A DNA stretch of 13,534 bases, from assembly GCA_026193555.1 (NCBI GenBank), contig JAPHUU010000376.1, forward strand, positions 1 through 13,534, given 5' to 3'. The position numbers were made by a program, and so were the translations under genes. Source of the DNA: Rhodanobacter sp. (lineage in GTDB: Bacteria; Pseudomonadota; Gammaproteobacteria; Xanthomonadales; Rhodanobacteraceae). Positions 1-5,407 of this stretch are shown in pieces. The number at the start of each line of letters is the position of its first letter. The stretch's first letter is position 1. The notes beneath the pieces were generated by a model. It did no database searches, had not been told where the DNA came from, and was given only the letters and a program-made list of their open reading frames with translations.

Positions 1-921
1 CTCGGACCCCAGCTTGCGCAGCGCTACCCGCGCCACTGCCGCCGCCATCGGATTGCCTCCGAAGGTGGTCCCGTGCGCACCGTACTGCATCACCTCGGCC
101 ACCCTGCCGCCGGCCAGCATCGCGCCAATCGGGAAACCACACCCCAGCGCCTTGGCCAGCGTGACGATGTCCGGCCGCACCTGGTCCTGCGTGTGTGCGA
201 AAAGCGAGCCGGTACGGCCCATGCCGCACTGGATTTCATCCAGCACCAACAGCGCTTCGTGCTGGTCGCACAGTTCACGCACTCGCTTGAGGAATCCTGG
301 ACGGGCGGATATCACACCACCCTCGCCCTGCACCGGCTCCAGCATCACTGCGGCAATGTCGCCGGCAGCAAACGCGTCCTCAAGCGCCACCTCGTCATTG
401 AAGTCGAGGTAGCGAAAGCCTGCGGGAAGTGGCTCGTATCCTTCCTGATACTTGGGCTGTGCGGTGGCAGTCACTGTGGCCAGCGTGCGTCCATGGAAGG
501 ATCCTCTGAAGGTCACGATTGTGCGCCGCTCGGGCGGGCGTCCTTGCGCCGCGGCCCACTTGCGTACCAGCTTGATAGCGGCCTCATTCGCTTCCGCACC
601 GGAATTGCACAGGAATACCCGCTCGGCGAACCCCGATGCATTGACCAGCTCCGCGGCCAGGCGCAGCGGCGGCTCGCTGTAGAACACATTGCTGGCATGC
701 CACAGCTTCTGTGCCTGGGCGGTCAGCGCCGCCAGAAGATCGGGATCCTGATGCCCGAGCGCATTCACCGCGATACCGGCACCAAAGTCGACGTAGTCCC
801 GCCCGCCGACATCCCATACTCGTGCCCCTTTGCCATGATCCAGGATCAGTTCGCGTGGCGCATATACCGGCAACCAGTAGCGCTTGCCGAGATTGATCAG
901 GTTGGTGTCGGACTGTTGCAT
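1..921 (-). CDS. argD: Acetylornithine/succinylornithine aminotransferase, N-terminal 307 residues (runs off left edge)
   Basis: PLP-dependent class-III aminotransferase of the ArgD/AstC family, which transfers the amino group between N-acetylornithine (or succinylornithine) and 2-oxoglutarate in arginine synthesis or breakdown; cytoplasmic. Reading the minus strand from ATG at 921 gives an uninterrupted frame to the window edge. Visible motifs: SGAEANE (residues 107-113, phosphate-binding loop), SFHGRT (141-146), LEPVQGEGG (194-202), LDEIQCGMGRTG (227-238, Asp contacts the PLP ring nitrogen), the Schiff-base lysine K257 in TLAKALG, and GTTFGGNP (284-291). The family is about 400 residues, so roughly 100 C-terminal residues lie outside. 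A GGA lies about 8 bases before the ATG, a modest ribosome site. It is divergent from the amyloid operon. Family membership is certain; the choice between ArgD and AstC cannot be made from this fragment. Confidence 0.93.
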   Translation of the reverse strand, partial: MQQSDTNLINLGKRYWLPVYAPRELILDHGKGARVWDVGGRDYVDFGAGIAVNALGHQDPDLLAALTAQAQKLWHASNVFYSEPPLRLAAELVNASGFAERVFLCNSGAEANEAAIKLVRKWAAAQGRPPERRTIVTFRGSFHGRTLATVTATAQPKYQEGYEPLPAGFRYLDFNDEVALEDAFAAGDIAAVMLEPVQGEGGVISARPGFLKRVRELCDQHEALLVLDEIQCGMGRTGSLFAHTQDQVRPDIVTLAKALGCGFPIGAMLAGGRVAEVMQYGAHGTTFGGNPMAAAVARVALRKLGSE

Positions 922-1065
922 GAATATCCAGCAGGACGCCGGGACAATGGCAGCCAGATTGAAGAGATGGGCAAGTTCCGTCGCCGGCCATTCCGCAGAC
1001 AGGCTCAGGGAATCTGATCGGGGCAGCGACCGGGTTGCAGAGGCTGGTGTAAACAAGGCGCCAAC

Positions 1066-1083
1066 TGTAACAACCCCGTTACA
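1066..1083. promoter_or_regulatory. Inverted repeat, candidate enhancer (UAS) for the sigma-54 activator
   Basis: Perfect 6-bp arms TGTAAC and GTTACA separated by AACCCC. The centre lies about 180 bp upstream of the start site predicted for the sigma-54 promoter at 1230-1244, a usual distance for an enhancer bound by a sigma-54 activator. A related TGTAAA half-site begins at 1048 and another TGTAAC at 1150. The element could equally serve the divergent aminotransferase gene. The inverted repeat is seen directly; its role is inferred. Confidence 0.5.
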
Positions 1084-1149
1084 TGTGTTCCAAATGCCGC
1101 AATGGCTGGGCTCATGGCGGCGAGAGTCGAAAGCGACGTGCCCAAGACC

Positions 1150-1167
1150 TGTAACTTTCGCAAGACA
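1150..1167. promoter_or_regulatory. Degenerate second copy of the TGTAAC inverted repeat
   Basis: A TGTAAC half-site followed after 6 bases by AAGACA, which keeps only the last three bases of the right arm GTTACA. It starts 84 bp after the intact copy at 1066, close to eight helical turns, so both would face the same side of the DNA. A weak secondary binding site is a reasonable guess. Confidence 0.3.
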
Positions 1168-1171
1168 CCGT

Positions 1172-1184
1172 AATCAATGGCCTG
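1172..1184 (+). promoter_or_regulatory. Possible IHF binding site
   Basis: Matches the IHF consensus WATCAANNNNTTR at all but one base: AATCAA, four bases, then CTG. It lies between the candidate enhancer and the sigma-54 promoter, centred near -78, where IHF commonly bends DNA in sigma-54 promoters. Single matches to this loose consensus are frequent by chance. Confidence 0.35.
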
Positions 1185-1229
1185 TGAAGGGCGGCCCGCA
1201 AGTCCTTGCGTTCATGAGAATTTTTCTGC

Positions 1230-1244
1230 TGGCACATAGATTGC
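1230..1244 (+). promoter_or_regulatory. Sigma-54 (RpoN) -24/-12 promoter of the fap-like operon
   Basis: TGGCAC at 1230-1235, five bases, then TTGC at 1241-1244. This matches the RpoN consensus TGGCAC-N5-TTGCW except for its last base, and has the required ten bases between the invariant GG (1231-1232) and GC (1243-1244). Transcription would start near 1256, leaving a leader of about 26 nt before the ATG at 1282. The only sigma-54 activator gene in the window lies at the other end of the same operon. Confidence 0.8.
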
Positions 1245-1281
1245 CTTAGTCCATTGAAGAAATCTTTATGGACTCAAGGTC

Positions 1282-1812
1282 ATGGCCAATTCACAAGAAC
1301 TTGATAGCCGGCATCCACCGAGATTCCTGTTGCTGCCCGTGCTGGCTGTGCTGGGACTGTTGCTCCCACTGACTTCCGTAGCCGCCGACGCGCACAACGC
1401 CGTCATCGCCAAACCCGGCGAAATCGTCTTGCTGCGCAATGTCGCAACGCGCCCTGCGGCTAGGCCGGCGCCTCCAGGGATGGCGCTGATCGGCAACCCC
1501 TCCCCCCGCACAGAGTTGGATCAGGCACTCGGCGTCAACGAACTGTCGGATGCCGAATACGCCAGCCTTGGTGGCTCCCCGTCTGGCGTTCGCGGGCAAG
1601 GCACCACCGTCGAACGGACCGTTCAGAACGCGCTCGGCGGCAGCCTCGGTTCCGGCACCGGCAGCCGTGGCGTCGCCGGCGACGGGATGAGCAGCCTGAT
1701 CGCTGTTCCGCTCGGGAGCGTCGGCCGGACGACCGGCAACATCAACAACCAGATCCAGGGCGCTCTGTCGCAGCTGCCCGGCATGCCAACCACGCCCGCC
1801 ATCGGGCACTGA
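1282..1812 (+). CDS. Small secreted Gly/Pro-rich protein in the FapA position
   Basis: A 176-residue protein with a Sec signal peptide (hydrophobic residues about 15-33, likely cleavage after VAA near 35). The mature part looks disordered, rich in Gly, Pro, Ala and Ser, and has no cysteine. A distinct motif ELSDAEYASLGG occupies residues 87-98 and resembles the double-glycine leader cut by C39 peptidases; a related motif occurs in the protein encoded at 4551-5360, and a C39 peptidase is encoded between them. It lacks the Asn/Gln amyloid repeat of the next two genes. In Pseudomonas, FapA is a chaperone-like accessory of the amyloid subunit, and this gene holds the same first place, but the match rests on position and export rather than sequence. 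AAGG sits only 2 nt before the ATG and no better start is in frame. The next gene follows after 7 nt. Confidence 0.75.
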   Translation: MANSQELDSRHPPRFLLLPVLAVLGLLLPLTSVAADAHNAVIAKPGEIVLLRNVATRPAARPAPPGMALIGNPSPRTELDQALGVNELSDAEYASLGGSPSGVRGQGTTVERTVQNALGGSLGSGTGSRGVAGDGMSSLIAVPLGSVGRTTGNINNQIQGALSQLPGMPTTPAIGH

Positions 1813-1819
1813 GGCGACC

Positions 1820-2449
1820 ATGTCATCACTACGCACCCTGACGACTTCGCTGACCTTTGGCCTGTTTCTCGTCGCAGCCGCACCAGCAGTGCACGCCGGC
1901 GACAATGGCTACGCCGGGATGCTTGGCTACCTCACGAACAGCCGCATCGACGGCCAGGCGATGAGCGGCACCAGCGGCAGCAGCGCCGTGAACATGGCGG
2001 CCGGCGACTTCAACCAGCAGGCCAACCTGCGAGCGTTTGCCGTGGGCGGCACTGTGTCCATCCACAGTCGCCAGCAGCAGCTGGACAACGTGAGTAACGC
2101 CCCGTCTGTCGCCACCGCCAGCATCGGCGGCTCAGCCTACGCGAATGGCAGCGGACTCGCATCGATCAACCAGGCCAGTGGCAATGGCAACGCGCAAGTC
2201 AACGCCGTTGCAGCGGTACTGGCCGCACAGGGCATACGCGAATCGACAGATGGAGGACTCTCCATGGTCGCTTCGGCGTCAGCAGGGGAGCAGAACCCCA
2301 GCACCGCATCGGGTACGGGCATGCGCAGCGTCGCTGTCGAGTCATCCGCCATGCAGGGCTTCCAAGGGGTGATGCAACTCAATCAGGCCGCGGGATCAGG
2401 CAATGCAACGAGCAATCAGCTCTTGCTCTCATTGCCGACGTCACCGTAG
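1820..2449 (+). CDS. fapB: FapB-like secreted amyloid protein with three repeats
   Basis: A 209-residue exported protein; signal peptide 1-26 ends in AVHA. The mature part carries three copies of a Gly/Asn/Gln repeat near residues 53-70, 112-129 and 183-200, each following the pattern N-x-A-[AS]-G-x-x-N-x-x-x-N, separated by Ala/Ser-rich linkers of about 40 and 50 residues. Three repeats joined by variable linkers is the architecture of Pseudomonas FapB and FapC, where FapB is the minor subunit or nucleator of the fibril. There is no cysteine. The start is supported by GAGG overlapping the previous stop codon, 5 nt before the ATG. The repeats are more degenerate than those of the next gene, as expected for the minor subunit. 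Nucleation is inferred from family knowledge and order. It could also be a second structural subunit. Confidence 0.72.
   Translation: MSSLRTLTTSLTFGLFLVAAAPAVHAGDNGYAGMLGYLTNSRIDGQAMSGTSGSSAVNMAAGDFNQQANLRAFAVGGTVSIHSRQQQLDNVSNAPSVATASIGGSAYANGSGLASINQASGNGNAQVNAVAAVLAAQGIRESTDGGLSMVASASAGEQNPSTASGTGMRSVAVESSAMQGFQGVMQLNQAAGSGNATSNQLLLSLPTSP
1976..2029 (+). repeat. Amyloid-type repeat 1 of the FapB-like protein
   Basis: Encodes residues 53-70, containing VNMAAGDFNQQAN. This is the best-conserved copy and the only one in this protein with the NQQ triplet found in all three repeats of the downstream FapC-like protein. Confidence 0.7.
2153..2206 (+). repeat. Amyloid-type repeat 2 of the FapB-like protein
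   Basis: Encodes residues 112-129, containing INQASGNGNAQVN. The Asn ladder is kept while the NQQ triplet has become NAQ. Confidence 0.65.
2366..2419 (+). repeat. Amyloid-type repeat 3 of the FapB-like protein
   Basis: Encodes residues 183-200, containing LNQAAGSGNATSN, close to the C-terminus. As in the FapC-like protein the last repeat is near the end of the chain, here with about 9 residues after it. Confidence 0.62.
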
Positions 2450-2487
2450 TGAATACCACCCAAAAGCAAGAGTGAAGTGAGGACATC

Positions 2488-3711
2488 ATGAACGGAACAT
2501 TCAAAAAATCACTGATCGCCGTGGCCATCACCGCGGTATTCAGCACGGCGACGGTCGCCGTTGCCCAGAGCACTGACCAGAACAGCACGAGCTCTAGCAC
2601 GGTCCAGTTCAACAAGAAGTTGAAACTCAAGACAAACATCAATGTGAGCGGCGATCCCACTGTCAGCGGCAACATCGCCATCGACTCCGCCGCAATCGCG
2701 ATCGTCGACAACAAGCAGAGCAATGGTGCCAATGTCGGCATCAACAACATGCTGACAAACGACGCCTCGGCGGCTGATACCGTTCTGGGCGGAAGCTCCG
2801 GCAATATCGGCCTGAATATCGGTGCCGGCGACAACAACCAGCAGGACAATGCGGCAGCGCTGTCTGCGGCTGATGCCAGCTTTGCCTTCGGCATGGCCGA
2901 TGGCGAAGTGTTCGTCAATCAGCAGGGCACGTTAAACCAGACAGCCAACGTCGGCGTGACCAATAACTCGTCGATCGGCGGCGACGCCTTCAATGGTGCC
3001 TCTGGCAACATTGGAGCGAATATCACCTCCGGCAACAACAATCAGCAAAAGAATGCGATGGCGGCGTCGGTAGCCACCAACAATTACGCCCAGTCCAGCA
3101 TTTCGTCCAACCAGGCATCCGGCGGCAATACCACCGGCAACGTGCCGTTCCAGGACGTCCAGTACACCAGCGTCGACGTCACTCTGTCTGGCTCGGGCGG
3201 CGGTACCTACAGCGGCAGCAGCACCGGCAACGCCAACCTTGGTCTGACCGGCGCCGTTGACCAGATCGGCAATGTCTATCCCGACGTATGGAACAACAAT
3301 CCCACCGACGACCCTACCCAGGCTCACCCCGGCACCACCCTGCAAGGTCATATCGACCTGAATACCGACACCCAGGGCGGCTCCGATCTCAACGGTGATG
3401 GTGGTGCCTTGGCCTTCGGCTATACCAGTAATTCAGCGGCCAACGGTCCCGTCACCCTCGCCGAGCAGGGCGACCTTGCCCTCAACAACATCACCTTGTC
3501 CGGGACGGTTCAATACATGCAGAACCTCTACTATCCGACGACCAATACCGCCAGCCTGAGCGGCACGGCCTTCAACGGCGCGTCGGGCAACATCGGCATC
3601 AACATCTCGGCAGGCACCGGCAACCAGCAGGCGAACAGCCTCGCCTTGGCCGTGGCGCAGCCCTCCACCGGCGGAGGTGGCACCCCTCCTCCCACCCCTG
3701 GTGAACAGTAG
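2488..3711 (+). CDS. fapC: FapC-like major amyloid subunit
   Basis: A 407-residue secreted protein, probably the main fibril subunit. Signal peptide 1-26 (cleavage after VAVA). Three strong repeats lie at about 103-124, 171-193 and 365-387, each reading SGNIGxNI followed by a Gly/Asn stretch and NQQxN. Linker 1 is about 46 residues and linker 2 about 171, the latter rich in Gly, Ser, Thr and Asn. The protein ends in a Gly/Pro tail (394-405). Composition is extreme: Asn, Gly, Ser, Thr and Ala dominate and there is no cysteine, so the C-terminal CXXC known in Pseudomonas FapC is absent. Each repeat probably forms stacked beta-strands with Asn/Gln ladders. GAGGA lies 4 nt before the ATG, 38 nt after the previous gene. 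Two hairpins follow the stop codon and may limit read-through, giving more subunit than secretion protein. An Asn-rich adhesin is the alternative, but the neighbours favour Fap. Confidence 0.82.
   Translation: MNGTFKKSLIAVAITAVFSTATVAVAQSTDQNSTSSSTVQFNKKLKLKTNINVSGDPTVSGNIAIDSAAIAIVDNKQSNGANVGINNMLTNDASAADTVLGGSSGNIGLNIGAGDNNQQDNAAALSAADASFAFGMADGEVFVNQQGTLNQTANVGVTNNSSIGGDAFNGASGNIGANITSGNNNQQKNAMAASVATNNYAQSSISSNQASGGNTTGNVPFQDVQYTSVDVTLSGSGGGTYSGSSTGNANLGLTGAVDQIGNVYPDVWNNNPTDDPTQAHPGTTLQGHIDLNTDTQGGSDLNGDGGALAFGYTSNSAANGPVTLAEQGDLALNNITLSGTVQYMQNLYYPTTNTASLSGTAFNGASGNIGINISAGTGNQQANSLALAVAQPSTGGGGTPPPTPGEQ
2785..2850 (+). repeat. Amyloid repeat R1 of the FapC-like subunit
   Basis: Encodes residues 100-121 with core SGNIGLNIGAGDNNQQDN. 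It shares SGNIG, NI and NQQxN with R2 and R3. Confidence 0.8.
2986..3057 (+). repeat. Amyloid repeat R2 of the FapC-like subunit
   Basis: Encodes residues 167-190 with core SGNIGANITSGNNNQQKN. It shares the longer block AFNGASGNIG with R3, so R2 and R3 are closer to each other than to R1. Confidence 0.8.
3568..3639 (+). repeat. Amyloid repeat R3 of the FapC-like subunit
   Basis: Encodes residues 361-384 with core SGNIGINISAGTGNQQAN. It is preceded by the same AFNGA as R2. Many third codon positions differ between R2 and R3 although the protein is nearly the same, so the duplication is old or under selection at the protein level. Confidence 0.8.
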
Positions 3712-3721
3712 CGAGTCGAGA

Positions 3722-3741
3722 CAACCGCGCACGCGCGGTTG
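3722..3741 (+). terminator. Hairpin just after the FapC-like gene (possible attenuator)
   Basis: Perfect 8-bp stem, CAACCGCG pairing with CGCGGTTG around a 4-nt loop, beginning 11 nt after the stop codon. No run of T follows, so it is more likely an mRNA 3'-end stabiliser or partial attenuator than a full terminator. Confidence 0.5.
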
Positions 3742-3787
3742 ATGAGGGCGGTAACCCGGCATCCCCTGTGTCGGGCACCTGTGGAAC

Positions 3788-3813
3788 CCCCGGCCGGCTG
3801 CGGCCGGCCGGGG
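3788..3813 (+). terminator. Strong GC hairpin between the amyloid subunit and C39 peptidase genes (attenuator or processing site)
   Basis: Perfect 10-bp stem, CCCCGGCCGG pairing with CCGGCCGGGG around a 6-nt loop, followed by TCTTCCT. This is a weak pyrimidine tract rather than a clean poly-T. It ends 23 nt before the peptidase start codon. Together with the hairpin at 3722-3741 it could lower expression of the downstream secretion genes relative to the fibril subunits. Confidence 0.55.
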
Positions 3814-3836
3814 TCTTCCTGGAACAAAGGATGATC

Positions 3837-4538
3837 ATGCGACGTCAACTGACCTGCCTCACAGCGCTGATTCTCGGCATCTTCTGCACGCTGCACCTGC
3901 ACGCCGGTGAAGTGCGCGTCGATGGCGTGCTGCCGAACGGCAGGCTGTATATCGGCCAGATCGAGAGCATGCATGAAGCGCGCTATCGAAACATAGTACG
4001 CCAACACACCGACTACAGCTGCGGCGCCGCGGCGCTTGCCACCATTCTGCGCTACGCGTATCACGTGAACGTCGACGAGACCACGGTCATACAGGGCATG
4101 ATGGGAGTGGCGGACACCGAGCTGGTGAGACAGCGTGGCTTTTCGCTCCTCGACATCAAACACTATCTGGAATCGCTGGGCATGCGTGGCCGCGGCTACC
4201 GCATCAGCGAGGGACGCCTGCGCACCCTGCGCGTGCCGGGCCTGGTTCTGATGGACGTCAATGGGTTCCGGCACTTCGTCGTGCTCAAGCAGGTTCTCGA
4301 TGACACGGTGGAGCTCGCCGATCCGATGCTCGGGAACCGCAGCATGGCGCTTGCCGACTTCGTGAAGGCGTGGCCTTCACGTGCGGTCTTCATCGTGATC
4401 GGGAATGACTTCGACCGCAACACGGTTTTGCTGCAGCCCACCGTCCGGCCGAGCGCGCGCGCATTGTTCGCCCGACAAGGTGCCATTACCGATGCCGAGC
4501 TACTCGATTTCGGCTTTACCCATGCCGATCTCTTTTGA
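3837..4538 (+). CDS. fapD: FapD-like periplasmic C39 cysteine peptidase
   Basis: A 233-residue papain-like peptidase of family C39. A signal sequence (1-23, HLHA before the mature start) places it in the periplasm. The family is otherwise best known as the N-terminal domain of bacteriocin exporters, but no ABC or membrane domain is present here, which is the form found as FapD. Catalytic residues by family pattern: oxyanion Gln56, nucleophile Cys62 in DYSCGAAA, His146 in GFRHFVV, and Asp162 in LADP. FapD is needed for amyloid export in Pseudomonas. AAAGG at 3826-3830 abuts an ATG at 3831 and lies 6 nt before the ATG at 3837, so 3837 is preferred; a longer frame from 3768 would put 23 extra residues before the signal peptide. 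The next gene begins 12 nt after the stop. Confidence 0.86.
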   Translation: MRRQLTCLTALILGIFCTLHLHAGEVRVDGVLPNGRLYIGQIESMHEARYRNIVRQHTDYSCGAAALATILRYAYHVNVDETTVIQGMMGVADTELVRQRGFSLLDIKHYLESLGMRGRGYRISEGRLRTLRVPGLVLMDVNGFRHFVVLKQVLDDTVELADPMLGNRSMALADFVKAWPSRAVFIVIGNDFDRNTVLLQPTVRPSARALFARQGAITDAELLDFGFTHADLF

Positions 4539-4550
4539 GGTACCGCGGTC

Positions 4551-5360
4551 ATGAATCACACACGAATCTATCTACTTGTCGCCGCCGGACTGGCGCTGTG
4601 GCACTGGGCCACGCCAGCACTGGCGGACACCACCTTGCCGGGCGACGGAATGTCACCGGGCAGCAGTGGCATGGAAGAAATTTCGGACGCCGAACTGGCG
4701 AACATGCGCGGGCGCTATACGGTGAACAACAACACCGTCGCGTGGTTCGGCGTAAAGATGATCTCGACGTGGCAGACCACTTCCGGGCAAGTGCTGCAGA
4801 GCACGCTGGCCCTGAACATGGACTTCAGCACCAGCGACATACAGCCGAAGATCACCTTCGAGCCCAGCGTGACGATCACCAACATCAATGCCCCCTTGCC
4901 GCCGACAGCCAACGGGTCGATCTCGCGCAGCGTCGACGGCACCGGCCTGGCGAATGTTGGTGGTGTCCGGCAGAGCGTGCAGGTCGCTGGAGATGGCAAT
5001 CAGGCAAGCAACGTCACTCGTCTGACCGTCAGCGATAGCGGCGCTGCTCCGCCGCCGAATCCCGGCGGCGGCGGTGCCACCGGTATCGCAACCGCCACGA
5101 GCAACGGTGCAACCGCGGTGGCCAGCTTTGATGGTCAGAACGCGCACGTACTCCTGACGATCGTCGGCCAGGGTGCCGTGGAGCAATGGATCCGCAGCGG
5201 CAGCGTCGGCCAGAGCGTGCAGCTGACGGCTGATCGACAGTGGGTCAGAAACCGCATGGAAATCGATCTGGTTCGGCAATCGCTTGCCGCCAACGCCCAG
5301 CTCGCACAGAACGTGGCACAGGCAATTCAGCTCGCCCGTGGCATCGGAGGCATTCACTGA
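4551..5360 (+). CDS. Secreted protein in the FapE position, with a degenerate amyloid-like repeat
   Basis: A 269-residue exported protein; signal peptide 1-25 ends in PALA. Residues 42-56 hold EEISDAELANMRGRY, related to the motif in the first gene of the operon and to double-glycine leaders of C39 substrates. A beta-rich segment follows (about 57-112), then VRQSVQVAGDGNQASN (139-154), which looks like a decayed copy of the amyloid repeat, then a Pro/Gly linker (164-177). A second QSVQ segment lies near 218-234, and the C-terminus is helical and Gln-rich (240-262). No cysteine. In Pseudomonas FapE is a minor extracellular component of the fibrils and sits between fapD and fapF, as here. Identification is by position plus these features. 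GAGG lies 10 nt before the ATG, overlapping the previous stop, so translational coupling is likely. Confidence 0.72.
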   Translation: MNHTRIYLLVAAGLALWHWATPALADTTLPGDGMSPGSSGMEEISDAELANMRGRYTVNNNTVAWFGVKMISTWQTTSGQVLQSTLALNMDFSTSDIQPKITFEPSVTITNINAPLPPTANGSISRSVDGTGLANVGGVRQSVQVAGDGNQASNVTRLTVSDSGAAPPPNPGGGGATGIATATSNGATAVASFDGQNAHVLLTIVGQGAVEQWIRSGSVGQSVQLTADRQWVRNRMEIDLVRQSLAANAQLAQNVAQAIQLARGIGGIH

Positions 5361-5407
5361 GGAGGCGCAACTGCCCAAGGCCTTCCTGACTCAACAGGGG
5401 ACATGTC

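Noticed and set aside
73..1017. Long open frame on the plus strand across the aminotransferase region
   Set aside because: The minus strand encodes an uninterrupted aminotransferase with all catalytic motifs; the plus frame is Arg/Gly/Gln-rich with no recognisable domain.
1048..1090. Sigma-70 promoter for the divergent aminotransferase
   Set aside because: A TTGTTA can be read on the minus strand but no acceptable -10 follows at 16-18 nt.
1820..3711. Curli (csg) type amyloid
   Set aside because: Repeats follow SGNIGxN...NQQxN rather than the curli SxxxxxxNxAxVxQ pattern, and no CsgG, CsgE or CsgF counterpart is present.
3837..3890. Lipoprotein signal in the C39 peptidase
   Set aside because: Cys17 is preceded by GIF rather than a proper lipobox, and HLHA gives an ordinary signal peptidase site.
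3531..4274. Minus-strand frame opposite the end of the FapC-like gene and the C39 peptidase
   Set aside because: The plus-strand genes have signal peptides, repeats and a catalytic tetrad; the antisense frame has none.
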